DNA of 64,000 nucleotides, taken from assembly GCF_900106925.1 (NCBI RefSeq), contig NZ_FNNZ01000005.1:124001-188000 (forward strand), given 5' to 3'. The notes under the pieces were generated by a model that searched no databases, was not told the origin of the DNA, and saw nothing but the letters and a program-made list of their open reading frames with translations. Shown piece by piece: positions 22,737 through 31,322 of the stretch (its first letter is position 1; the number at the start of each line of letters is the position of its first letter). The DNA comes from Thiocapsa roseopersicina (GTDB lineage Bacteria; Pseudomonadota; Gammaproteobacteria; Chromatiales; Chromatiaceae). A program made the translations under genes and the position numbers.

Positions 22737-24245
22737 CTACAAAGGGCACTGCCTTGCGAATCGTTCGTCGAGGGCCCGAGCACGCTCGATGCAGGCATCC
22801 ACCTCGCTCGGGCGGGGCGTGAGGGCCGAAGGATCGCGGGCAAAAAGCTCCAGGCTTCGTTGCAGTGCGCGGCGATCGAACTGCTTGATCGGGATGAAAC
22901 AGGGTGCTGCGCTGGGAACGGCGGAGCGAATCAATCGGTCGATCTTGCCCCGCAGGTTGCCCGTACAGATCACCGGGCGCTCGGTGAGCAGCGCGAAGAT
23001 GAAGCCGTGGTAGCGGGAGGTGAGGACAAGATCGAGGCCGGCATAGTAGTCCAGCACCTGCTCGATCGACTCGCCGTCGAAGCCTCGAATCCGACAGCCA
23101 TGCCGCTCCTGCCATTCGCGGTACATGGGCAGATCGTCGCGGCTTTGCACGACAAGCTCGACCGATGCGTCGGGCGGGGCCAGAGCGACCGTGTCCTCGA
23201 TGACGCGCTGGTACTCGCGCATGCGCGCGGCCGCAAGCAGCCGACGGGAGCAAACCCAGGACGCGCCGATACGCGTCGGGCGGTGTTGATCGGATCCTCG
23301 GGAGCGAGAGACACGGCCTGCTCGAAATGCCAGATCCTGATCGACGGACACCTCGGCAGCGGGCGCGATGTCTCGCACGACCTCGGCATCCCCGGGGTCC
23401 CGCACCGACACCCAGCGGCACTCGCTCAGCGCGCGACCGAGCAGACGCCGCCCCGGGTCGGTACGGATGCCCTGGGTTCCGATCCCCAAGCAGATCGCAG
23501 GACGGCCCAGCTCGGCCGCCATCAGCAGCGGGAGGCTGTAGTTCTGCAGGTTGTAGGGACAGCTATCGTAGAGCAACCCGCCGCCGCCCAGAACGATGCA
23601 GCTGGCTCGAGCGATGTCGCCACGCATCACAGGCGGCGCCCGTCGCTCGATGACGACCTCGGGGTGCGCGGCTTCGATGATGCGCGCCGCGCACTGTGTC
23701 ACGACGTCGTCGCCGAGGTTGCCCATACCACCCGCGCTGATCAAGAGCACGGTGGGCCGGTCCGGTAGCTCGATCGCAAGGCGTCGAAGTGTCTGCGGGT
23801 CCGGCATGTGACGTCGCGTGCGCAGGTCCGGAAGGATCCAGCGACGACGGTGCGCATAGATTGCGAACACCGGGTTGGCCCAGAGACAGCGGAACCGGGG
23901 CAACCCCTCAAGCGCGCACCGCGACCATTGGTCGATTTGACCCTTGTGCAGGAGCAGCAGATCGCGGTCGCCGGGCGCCCTGAGGTAGCTCTCGATCGCG
24001 CTCGAGGCGGTAGGCCCCGACAGGTCCAGGAACTCAATCGGGGCGAGCACGCGCTCGAAGGTATAGGCCGCGAGCAGTTTTCGGAGCGTCGCCAGCGCAG
24101 CGCTCCAATGGGGGTCGTCGTCGGGAAAGGCAGGGGCACTCCGCCAACGGCCGGCGGCCAAGGCCCTGCCGGCAAGGTGCCCGCTGTCGCCCGACCTCGG
24201 CGGCGCGCTCGGGTCCGTTCTCGACACATCCGAGAGTTCGCTCAC
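22737..24245 (-). CDS. Polysaccharide pyruvyl transferase family protein
   Basis: A 502-residue protein whose residues about 165-480 match the polysaccharide pyruvyl transferase (CsaB/WcaK) fold: VLLISAGGMGNLGDDVV, CIVLGGGGLLYDS, PAICLGIGTQG, WVSVRDPGDAEVV, VDQDLAF and LTSRYHGFIFALLTERPVI. Such enzymes add ketal-pyruvate to surface sugars. Residues 1-165 are an extension I do not recognise (SGPTASSAIESYLRAPGDRDLLLLHKGQIDQW). No signal peptide. It is divergent from the membrane, sulfotransferase and glycosyltransferase genes at 24.4-29.9 kb and probably belongs to the same surface-glycan island. Confidence 0.82.
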   Translation of the reverse strand: MSELSDVSRTDPSAPPRSGDSGHLAGRALAAGRWRSAPAFPDDDPHWSAALATLRKLLAAYTFERVLAPIEFLDLSGPTASSAIESYLRAPGDRDLLLLHKGQIDQWSRCALEGLPRFRCLWANPVFAIYAHRRRWILPDLRTRRHMPDPQTLRRLAIELPDRPTVLLISAGGMGNLGDDVVTQCAARIIEAAHPEVVIERRAPPVMRGDIARASCIVLGGGGLLYDSCPYNLQNYSLPLLMAAELGRPAICLGIGTQGIRTDPGRRLLGRALSECRWVSVRDPGDAEVVRDIAPAAEVSVDQDLAFRAGRVSRSRGSDQHRPTRIGASWVCSRRLLAAARMREYQRVIEDTVALAPPDASVELVVQSRDDLPMYREWQERHGCRIRGFDGESIEQVLDYYAGLDLVLTSRYHGFIFALLTERPVICTGNLRGKIDRLIRSAVPSAAPCFIPIKQFDRRALQRSLELFARDPSALTPRPSEVDACIERARALDERFARQCPL

Positions 24246-24392
24246 GCAAGTCCTCTACAACGCCTCGTTCATGGAGCGCGCGCTCCTGCGGTCGCATGCA
24301 CCTGACGCGCAACGGCGTCCACCACTCGGGGGTCTGCCACGCCTTCGCAAAGACTCGCAGCAGCCCTACCCTGCCCTCATACTAACCGCGCC

Positions 24393-25529
24393 ATGAAGGT
24401 ACCGCACATCGACGTCCCGCTCCGGGTGCACACCATGATCTCGAAAAGAATCGCGGCGTTCGGCGACTATTTCGCGCCGATCCTTTGCGTGCTGCGCTCC
24501 TTCGCCCCGATGCATGTCCGGACATTGGTCCGCATCGGACTGTTGGGGGTACTGGCCTCGGGCCTGAACGCAGCAGGATACCTGGCGTTGATGCCTCTGA
24601 TAGGTTTCGCCACCAAAGCAAACGAGAACCTGGTGCTCGGTCCTTGGTCGCTGCCGGCGGGTGCCACGGGTCTGTTGCTGCTGATCGGGTTGGCCGTGGC
24701 GCTCGCGATCGGCGCACTGGAGGTCGGCTATCTGAACTACCGATCGGCCTTGACGCTCGTGCGCGACACGGCGACCGAGGCCGCGATCCGTGGATTGGGA
24801 CAGGTCCGCTCGGTCAAGCCCGCCGGCCGACGCCGACGAGCGGTCAACGACGTCCTGGGATCGGTCTCGTTCGGCTGCGGCATTTTAATGAGACAAGTGG
24901 CCTCGGGACTCGCCGAGGCGATGGAGCTGGTCGTGTTCATCGGCGTGCTCTTGTGGTTGAGTCCGGCCCTGACGCTTGCGTTCCTGCTGTGCGCGACGGT
25001 CGCCGGACTCTTTTACGCGCGATCGGTCGGAGCCGTCACCGGGGCCATTGTCGACAACCGGGCCTTGGCCGCCCGCGCGCGCGACGACATCAAGACACTG
25101 GCCGCGGACCTCGACGCCGAGCCGGAGGATGCCGGCACGCCGAGCGCGTTGCGCGAGCGCGTGCGCTTGATGTACGAGGCGGGCCCGGTCGCGGAGCTCA
25201 TGGAAGGCAAGCTGCACATCCGTCGCGAAAGCAAGCGCGGCCCCATGATGGTCGAGTATCTCTTCCCTGTCGCCTTGGTTGTCTTTCCGCTGTTGGTTCT
25301 GCCGGGCGGCCATTTGACCGACGATCTGGGACCGATCATCGTGTATCTTTTGTTTCTGCGTAAGGTCATCGGCCTGCTCCAGGGACTTGCCGGTCAGATG
25401 ATGCTCGTCGGCCGGATCCACCCGCTATTGCAGTGCTATGCCGATCTGCAGCAGGGTAAGTCGCCCGCGAGATGCCCGTTCATGGGCAACGCGGCCGATG
25501 AAAACCTTGATCCCGACGAGGACACCTGA
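24393..25529 (+). CDS. ABC-exporter-like membrane domain protein without ATPase
   Basis: A 378-residue integral membrane protein. Hydrophobic segments are visible at about residues 45-65, 90-115, 165-182, 188-205, 285-305 and 312-335. The cytoplasmic loops have the look of an ABC exporter transmembrane domain (YRSALTLVRDTATEAAIRGLGQV, the RRRRAVNDVLGSV turn, ELMEGKLHIRRESKRG, then a last helix ending AGQMMLVGRIHPLLQCYADL). The C-terminus stops where the nucleotide-binding domain would begin: no Walker A, signature or Walker B motif is present. It may pair with an ATPase encoded elsewhere or have another role. The sulfotransferase gene starts 46 bp downstream. Confidence 0.72.
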   Translation: MKVPHIDVPLRVHTMISKRIAAFGDYFAPILCVLRSFAPMHVRTLVRIGLLGVLASGLNAAGYLALMPLIGFATKANENLVLGPWSLPAGATGLLLLIGLAVALAIGALEVGYLNYRSALTLVRDTATEAAIRGLGQVRSVKPAGRRRRAVNDVLGSVSFGCGILMRQVASGLAEAMELVVFIGVLLWLSPALTLAFLLCATVAGLFYARSVGAVTGAIVDNRALAARARDDIKTLAADLDAEPEDAGTPSALRERVRLMYEAGPVAELMEGKLHIRRESKRGPMMVEYLFPVALVVFPLLVLPGGHLTDDLGPIIVYLLFLRKVIGLLQGLAGQMMLVGRIHPLLQCYADLQQGKSPARCPFMGNAADENLDPDEDT

Positions 25530-25574
25530 GGCCACACGTCCAGGTGCACCCGTCATCTGGAAGGGATCCCCGCT

Positions 25575-26306
25575 ATGAGCACGCGCCGGTTCGGCAAGCC
25601 CGGCAACACAGAGACGACGCCTATGCTGGTCAGCCATCGCCATCGCTTCATCTATTTGAAGACAAAGAAGACAGCCGGCACCTCCGTCGAGCTCTATTTC
25701 GAGCCGTTCTGCGTGCCTCCCGAGTTATCTCGTCCGGAGCGCGCCGGCACCTTGGTCTCCGAGTACGGGATCGTCGGATCCCGCGGCAAGCAGCACGGCG
25801 GCAGGCGTGACTGGAGGGCGCATATGCCGGCGAAGAAGATTCGCGACGGTCTCGGTGACGAGACCTGGCATCACTACCTGCGTTTCGCGACCATCCGCAA
25901 CCCCTACGACAAAGCGGTCTCCGCGTTCTTCTTCAAGAAACACCGCCGCGGCGGGTCGGTCGGCGATCCGGCCCGAGAGCGCGACGCGTTCCAAATCTGG
26001 CTAGAGACCGACGGCCCGCCGATGGACAGCAACAAGTTCATGATCGACGGCGAATATTGCCTCTCGGATGTCATCCGTTACGAGTCTCTGCTTCCCGATC
26101 TGGAGCGCATCTGCACGCGGGTGGGCGTCCCCTTCGAGCCGCACCGCTTGACACGCAAAAAATCCGGCATGCGGCCACCTTGGGCGACAGTGGATGCCAT
26201 GTACTCCGACGCGGGCCGCAGGATCGTCTCCGAACGTTATGCCCTCGAGATCGAGATGTTCGGTTACGCGTTTCCAGGCGGATCCACGGCAGGCCGAGAG
26301 CAGTGA
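25575..26306 (+). CDS. Sulfotransferase family protein
   Basis: A 243-residue predicted PAPS-dependent sulfotransferase of the glycan (heparan/chondroitin 2-O) type. The 5'-phosphosulfate loop is FIYLKTKKTAGTSVELYFE at about residues 34-51 and the 3'-phosphate site is TIRNPYDKAVSAFF at about 110-123. Bacterial members sulfate polysaccharides or surface glycolipids. Its stop overlaps the next start as GTGA (26303-26306), so the two are probably translationally coupled. Confidence 0.82.
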   Translation: MSTRRFGKPGNTETTPMLVSHRHRFIYLKTKKTAGTSVELYFEPFCVPPELSRPERAGTLVSEYGIVGSRGKQHGGRRDWRAHMPAKKIRDGLGDETWHHYLRFATIRNPYDKAVSAFFFKKHRRGGSVGDPARERDAFQIWLETDGPPMDSNKFMIDGEYCLSDVIRYESLLPDLERICTRVGVPFEPHRLTRKKSGMRPPWATVDAMYSDAGRRIVSERYALEIEMFGYAFPGGSTAGREQ

Positions 26307-27886
26307 TCTATTTCTGTTTCGGGATTCCCAAATCCGGAAGCACCTTGGCGTTCGAATTGACGTGCGCCCTGCTCGAGGCCGCGGGCCACGCGCAGGTGCG
26401 GCTGCGAGGCACGCTGATCGCGGAAGACAAGAAGGTCAACTTCCTCAGCCGGGGGGCGATGCGGCAATTCGATCGTGGAGAGGCGCAACGGATCGAAGCG
26501 GTTGCACCGCCCCATCGCCTGTTGGCCATCAAGACCCACGGCGCCCCGACGCCTGCGGTCCGTGAGCTCGCAGAGGAGGGACTGATCATGGGACAAGCGA
26601 ACTTTCGGGATCCGCGCGACACCCTGTTGTCGCTCATGGATGCAGGCGATCGGGCCAACCGTCGGGGACGGGGTGCCTTTGCAAAGATGCAGGACTTCCG
26701 GACGGCACTCGCCACCTACGAGTCGCACCTTGCCGCCTTCGAGGAATGGATCGCACTGCCGGGCTTCATCGCAACCCGTTACGACGAGGTGGCATTCCGC
26801 GGCGAAGACTTCTTGCGCCGCATCTCGGATCAGTTGCGGCTGGACCTGCCCGCCGGACTCGACCTCGGCGAGCTGGTCAGGCATGTCCATCAACACGCCT
26901 TCACACAGCTCAACAAAGGCGCCCCTCGCCGCCATCGCGACGAGCTGACGATCAATCAGGCCCTATTTCTGCTTCAACGATGCGGGCCGCAGCTCGAGCG
27001 GCACGCGGGCGAGGATCTCGACACGATTGATCTGGCCTTGATCAAGGCGGCCGAAAGTATCCCGGAGATCCAACTGGACACCGAGCAGACGAAACGCCTC
27101 GATCCGCCGCCGAAATCCAAGACCAACCGCGTGAGGCGGATCACGGCTCCTCCGCGTCTTGCGTGTTTCTTCGAGCACAACCTACTGATGCATACGCACC
27201 TGGAAAAGACAGCGGGGTCGACCTTGGTCCGATCGCTCATGCAAATCCTGGGCACCGGGGAGGTTGTGGACCTTCGCATGCGCGGGACTGAACGCCCCGA
27301 CAAGATGGCGGCCGCGGATCGTCACCGGATTCGGCTGTTGTCCGGACACTTTCACTTCGGGGCTTGGGAGGGGTGCTTCGAGCGGCGCGCGGTCTATCTT
27401 GCCGCGGTGCGCGACCCCTTCGAACGCTTCCGCTCATTCCATGCCTTCGTGTGTCTTAGACCCCGACACCCGGCCTACCCATTGATCGGCGAGCGCACGC
27501 TCGGCGAGGCCGTGGAGATCGCGGTGCGCAACGGATACGGCTGCGGTGTCGATTACTTGGCTCGGTATTTCGGTGGATCGACGCGATGGTGGCCGTTTGC
27601 GCGGGTGCGCGCCCACCTCGAGCAGCGTTACATCGCGGTCGTTCCGCACGCCGAGGTCGGCCGCCTGATTGCCTGCACGGCGGAGGCATTCGGGATGGCA
27701 CCGCCCGCCACACTGCAACGCAATGTCGCGACCTCCTACCCGAGCAGCGACGAGGGCCGAACCCTGTTCGTCAAGCGCAACCGCCTGGATTATCAGGTCT
27801 TCGATTACGTCAATGACCGTTGCGAGCAATGGCTGTCTGACTTTCCGAGCCGGTTGACACGCCTCGCGGCAGGGTCGAAGCCATGA
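26303..27886 (+). CDS. Tandem-domain sulfotransferase
   Basis: A 527-residue protein with two sulfotransferase-like domains. Domain 1 (about 1-265) begins IYFCFGIPKSGSTLAFELT, a 5'-phosphosulfate loop, with NFRDPRDTLLSLMDAG as the 3'-phosphate site. Domain 2 (about 285-527) has MHTHLEKTAGSTLVRSLM and AAVRDPFERFRSFHAF. The linker (about 265-285) is Pro/Lys/Arg-rich. Domain 2 resembles the family 2 glycan sulfotransferases encoded by the preceding gene; domain 1 resembles the classical cytosolic type. The GTG at 26303 is chosen because it overlaps the previous stop and starts exactly at the first beta strand; the longer open frame upstream is a shadow of the previous gene. It overlaps the next gene by ATGA. 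Confidence 0.8.
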   Translation: MIYFCFGIPKSGSTLAFELTCALLEAAGHAQVRLRGTLIAEDKKVNFLSRGAMRQFDRGEAQRIEAVAPPHRLLAIKTHGAPTPAVRELAEEGLIMGQANFRDPRDTLLSLMDAGDRANRRGRGAFAKMQDFRTALATYESHLAAFEEWIALPGFIATRYDEVAFRGEDFLRRISDQLRLDLPAGLDLGELVRHVHQHAFTQLNKGAPRRHRDELTINQALFLLQRCGPQLERHAGEDLDTIDLALIKAAESIPEIQLDTEQTKRLDPPPKSKTNRVRRITAPPRLACFFEHNLLMHTHLEKTAGSTLVRSLMQILGTGEVVDLRMRGTERPDKMAAADRHRIRLLSGHFHFGAWEGCFERRAVYLAAVRDPFERFRSFHAFVCLRPRHPAYPLIGERTLGEAVEIAVRNGYGCGVDYLARYFGGSTRWWPFARVRAHLEQRYIAVVPHAEVGRLIACTAEAFGMAPPATLQRNVATSYPSSDEGRTLFVKRNRLDYQVFDYVNDRCEQWLSDFPSRLTRLAAGSKP

Positions 27887-28563
27887 CATCCGTCGCAACG
27901 ACCCTCTTGAAGTACTTGCCCACACGCACGCGTCGCACCTTCGTCGTTCTGGGATGCCCACGGGGCGGCACGAGTCTATTGGCGGGTGCGTTGAGCGCGG
28001 CCGGCGTCCACATGGGGCGATATCGGACGCTTCAGTACGAAGACCCGGAGTTCAGGATCCCCCCGACACAAGCCGGCGAGGCATTGGAGCGGCTCGCCCC
28101 CGTCATTCGCCGCAGAAACCTCCTACGTCGGCACTGGGGATGGAAGGTTCCGAACAACATCTACTACATCGATCGAGTCAAGGATCTCCTGATCAATCCC
28201 TGCTTCTTGTTCGTGTATCGTGATCCTCTCGAGATTGCCCGTTCGTCCGCAAGTCACGACGGGCGCGATTGGGAGGAGCAGCGCGAGAGGCTGATCGAGG
28301 TCGCACTGAATCACACCGAAAAGGTGCGTCGTTTTCAGGAGTCGCTGCAGTCGCCGCATCATGTGTTTCGCGTCGATACCATCCAGGCCGACCCCGCGAT
28401 CTTTGTCGATCGGATCGTCCGGATCCTCGAGCCGCTGCGCGCCGATCGGGAGAGGCTCCTGGAGTTCGTTAAACCCGACGGCGGATACCATGCCCATGCG
28501 AAGGTGTCCCAAAGAGTCAAAACCGCAAAGACGGCGAATACCCCCGGGGTCAAACGGCGTTGA
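27883..28563 (+). CDS. Sulfotransferase family protein
   Basis: A 226-residue predicted sulfotransferase. FVVLGCPRGGTSLLAGALSAAG (about 19-40) is the 5'-phosphosulfate loop, WGWKVPNN follows, and FVYRDPLEIARSSASHDG (about 109-126) is the 3'-phosphate site. It is shorter than most members and lacks an obvious C-terminal lid. The C-terminus (KVSQRVKTAKTANTPGVKRR) is basic and low in complexity. Start overlaps the preceding stop (ATGA at 27883-27886), and its own stop overlaps the next start (TTGA). Confidence 0.82.
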   Translation: MTSVATTLLKYLPTRTRRTFVVLGCPRGGTSLLAGALSAAGVHMGRYRTLQYEDPEFRIPPTQAGEALERLAPVIRRRNLLRRHWGWKVPNNIYYIDRVKDLLINPCFLFVYRDPLEIARSSASHDGRDWEEQRERLIEVALNHTEKVRRFQESLQSPHHVFRVDTIQADPAIFVDRIVRILEPLRADRERLLEFVKPDGGYHAHAKVSQRVKTAKTANTPGVKRR

Positions 28564-29870
28564 AGATCGCGATCGACGGCTTTGCGTTGGGTCTGAGGCA
28601 GGGAACCGGGCTCTCTACCTACTCTCGAGAATTAGCCAATACGCTCACCCGCTACGGGCATCAGGTCGAGATCATCTATGGTCTCGGCGGCATCGGCCGG
28701 AAAGAGTCGCTCCTGCGCGCCCGCCTGCTGCAAGCCTTGGCGACCCGCGGCGAGCCGGAGGCAGCGGACTGGCGTGCCTGGATGCCGCGTTTGCCCTTAT
28801 ACGTCATCGCCCACGTGCTGGGTAGACCGCTGCGGGCGCGTTCGATACCCGAAACCCGGACTAACGCCGTCACTCTGTTGCCGGACGGATGTCCCGTCTT
28901 CACGGGAACCCACAATATCGCGTCTCTCTATCGCTCCGCCCAAGCGATGGCCGGCATCTTCGGGACTTCGTTGCGGATTCGCGCGCTTCCCGAGGTGGAG
29001 ATCTTCCACTTGAGCTCGCCGTTGCCGGTGCGCATGGACAATGTGGCCAACGTGGTCACGGCGCACGACGCGATTCCGCTTGTCCTGCCCGAGAGCACGT
29101 CCGTGAACCTATTGCACTACCAGCGGATCATGCGGGCGTCGCTGCGTCATGCCGATGGCATCTTCGCCGTCTCGGAGCAGAGCAAGCGCGACCTCATTAC
29201 ACTGCTCGACCTACCGGAAGAGCGTCTGCACGTCACCTATCAATCTGTGAGTATTCCCGAGGAGATTCGACAGATCGAAGCGGAAACCCTAAGCCGCTTT
29301 CTGAAGGCCAACTTCGGCCTTGAGCCCGGGGGCTATTTTCTGTTTCACGGTGCGATCGAGCCGAAGAAAAACGTGATGCGGCTCATCGATGCCTACTTGA
29401 TGGCACGATCCGATCTACCGCTCGTCTTCGCGGGCAAAGCCGGCTGGCTTTGTCGCGACGAGCTCCATCGGCTCGATCTGCTCTGCGAGAACGATGCGCG
29501 GGAGGGTCGGATCCGGCGCTTCGAATATCTCCCCTATTGGCAAGTGATGTACCTGGTCAAGGGTGCGCGAGCAATGATCTTCCCTTCGCTTTACGAAGGC
29601 TTTGGTCTTCCCGTGCTCGAGGCCATGCAGATGGGCACTCCGGTGATTACTTCAAACAACAGTTCTCTGAAGGAGATCGCCGCGGACGCGGCCTATCTCG
29701 TCGATCCGCGCGACACCGGCGAGATCGCGCACGCCATCGACGCCCTTGCGGAGGACGATGATATGCACGCCTCCTTGCGTGCGAAGGGAACCGCTCGCGC
29801 CGAATTCTTTTCCCCCCGACGCCATCTGGAACGGGTCGAGGCCGGTTATCGACGCATCCTCGGGGCCTGA
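28560..29870 (+). CDS. Glycosyltransferase family 4 protein
   Basis: A 436-residue GT-B glycosyltransferase. The N-terminus has KIAIDGFALGLRQGTGLSTYSREL (acceptor-side loop), the centre has TAHDAIPLVLPE and IFAVSEQSKRDLI, and the C-terminal half has the donor-site motifs YFLFHGAIEPKKNVMRLIDAY, EYLPYWQVMYLVKGA and the E-x7-E motif in FPSLYEGFGLPVLEAMQMGTP. It is likely cytosolic and adds a nucleotide-sugar unit to a surface glycan. The TTG at 28560 overlaps the previous stop, matching the coupling of the three genes upstream; no good ribosome site of its own is visible, which supports coupled translation. Confidence 0.9.
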   Translation: MKIAIDGFALGLRQGTGLSTYSRELANTLTRYGHQVEIIYGLGGIGRKESLLRARLLQALATRGEPEAADWRAWMPRLPLYVIAHVLGRPLRARSIPETRTNAVTLLPDGCPVFTGTHNIASLYRSAQAMAGIFGTSLRIRALPEVEIFHLSSPLPVRMDNVANVVTAHDAIPLVLPESTSVNLLHYQRIMRASLRHADGIFAVSEQSKRDLITLLDLPEERLHVTYQSVSIPEEIRQIEAETLSRFLKANFGLEPGGYFLFHGAIEPKKNVMRLIDAYLMARSDLPLVFAGKAGWLCRDELHRLDLLCENDAREGRIRRFEYLPYWQVMYLVKGARAMIFPSLYEGFGLPVLEAMQMGTPVITSNNSSLKEIAADAAYLVDPRDTGEIAHAIDALAEDDDMHASLRAKGTARAEFFSPRRHLERVEAGYRRILGA

Positions 29871-30009
29871 TGCGAGAGAGGGGCCGAGTCGCCCTCGCCG
29901 CTCGGATAGGCTGCGCGCTCGACCGATTTGCGGATCAGCTCAATCGCCTGACGCAGAAGCGTTCGGCGATCGCGGCCCGACGCTCGAGGCGACTCTCGGA
30001 AACGCCGCG

Positions 30010-30876
30010 TCACTCCAGATTCTGAACCTGCTCGCGCATCTGCTCGATCAGGACCTTCATCTCGACCGCCTCGCGGGTGACCTCGACATCGGCGGACTTG
30101 GAGCCCAGGGTGTTGGCCTCGCGGTTGAGCTCCTGCATGAGAAAATCCAGGCGGCGCCCGACCGGCTCGCGGCGTTTGAGGACGTCGCGGACCTCGGCAA
30201 CATGGGCCTCGAGACGGTCCATCTCCTCGTCGACGTCCAGACGGGCCGCGACCAGCGCCATCTCCTGCTCCAAGCGCGCGGGGTCCAGCTCGGCGCGAAG
30301 CTCGGCGAGTCGATCGGCGAGCCGTCGGCGCACGCTCGTCATCACCTCGGGCATCCGGGCGCGCACGCGAACCACGCTCTCCTGCAGGCGATCGCAGCGA
30401 TCGACCAGCAGTCGCTCGAGGCGCTCGCCCTCGCGCTCGCGGGTCGCCAGCAGGGTGTCGATGGCCGTCTCCAAGAGGTCCAGCGCGGCGGCTGTCACCT
30501 CGTCCAGGTCGCGGTCCTGCTCTTGGAGCACGCCGGGCCAGCGCAGCAGCTCGAAGGGCGAGGGCTCGACCCCGCGACCGATAATGGAGCCGACCTCCTG
30601 CCCCGCAGCCAAGAGCTGCTCGACGAAGGCGCGGTTGACCCGCAGACTTCCGGTAAGCCCGACCGCCGGGACGTAGCGCAGGTTGCAGTCGAGCTTGCCG
30701 CGTTGGACACGGGCCGCCAGGCGAGTACGCACGCTGGTTTCGAGCGCACGTAGCTCCTCGGGCAACCGCAGGTGCGGCTCGAGATAGCGGTGGTTGACGG
30801 CCCGCAGCTCCCACGTCAGCTCGCCGAAATCACCGGTGCGCAACTCGCGTGCGAAGGCCGTCATACTTTTGATCAT
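30010..30876 (-). CDS. yicC: YicC family endoribonuclease
   Basis: A 288-residue YicC/YloC-family protein. The start MIKSMTAFARELRTGDFGELTWELRAVNHRYLEPHLRLPEELR and the C-terminal GRRLDFLMQELNREANTLGSKSADVEVTREAVEMKVLIEQMREQVQNLE are both diagnostic. Family members are metal-dependent endoribonucleases acting on small RNAs in E. coli. ATG at 30876 has AGGGACG upstream; the open frame above it is a translation of the tandem repeat. In many gammaproteobacteria yicC is next to rph; here it is divergent from the kinase-rph operon. Confidence 0.96.
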   Translation of the reverse strand: MIKSMTAFARELRTGDFGELTWELRAVNHRYLEPHLRLPEELRALETSVRTRLAARVQRGKLDCNLRYVPAVGLTGSLRVNRAFVEQLLAAGQEVGSIIGRGVEPSPFELLRWPGVLQEQDRDLDEVTAAALDLLETAIDTLLATREREGERLERLLVDRCDRLQESVVRVRARMPEVMTSVRRRLADRLAELRAELDPARLEQEMALVAARLDVDEEMDRLEAHVAEVRDVLKRREPVGRRLDFLMQELNREANTLGSKSADVEVTREAVEMKVLIEQMREQVQNLE

Positions 30877-31322
30877 GGGGTCGTCCCTTGGGTGATGGGG
30901 TGGTGTGGGGGTGACGATATGGGCGTCGGCGCTCGGGCGCGTCGAGCGGCAGCGAGACCGAGTGCGCAACCCTCTGCATGGATCCGGACTCGGGGCTTCC
31001 ATTATCCGGGTCGACCTGTCCGACGCAACGGCGAAACGGCGAAACGGCGAAACGGCGAAACGGCGAAACGGCGAAACGGCGAAACGCACGATGCCACCCG
31101 TCAGTCCCGGGTCCTAGCGCGTAGGGTTGCGAGTGCGCCTTGTTCGGAGTCTGCCGGGCTCCGGGCGAGCCCGGGCGGGATCCCGTCGGGAATCGACCGC
31201 CCCTGCCCGTCGATCGATTGCCTTGTTTCGCTCGCGGGCGCAGGATTCCGTCCCGGGCGGCTGACGCCCCCGCGGCCGGCTGCGTGCCGCCGAACATCGA
31301 ACGGAGACCGACAGAGACCATC
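30877..31322. other. Divergent intergenic region with tandem repeat
   Basis: This 446-bp gap between yicC and the kinase gene contains the 7 x 8-bp tandem repeat at 31029-31084. I see no RNA gene. It must hold both divergent promoters, but I could not pick a clear -35/-10 pair. Confidence 0.5.
31029..31084. repeat. Tandem repeat, seven 8-bp units (CGGCGAAA)
   Basis: Seven exact, uninterrupted copies of CGGCGAAA. Read on the minus strand it translates as a repeating Arg-Arg-Phe-Ala-Val-Ser-Pro-Phe peptide, which is an artefact of the repeat. Confidence 0.95.

Noticed and set aside
26057-26302. Longer N-terminus for the tandem sulfotransferase
   Set aside because: The added residues come from the other frame of the preceding gene; the GTG at 26303 fits the overlap and the domain boundary.
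31010-31089. Repeating peptide RRFAVSPF as a coding repeat
   Set aside because: It is only the minus-strand translation of the 8-bp tandem repeat; the true YicC start is at 30876.
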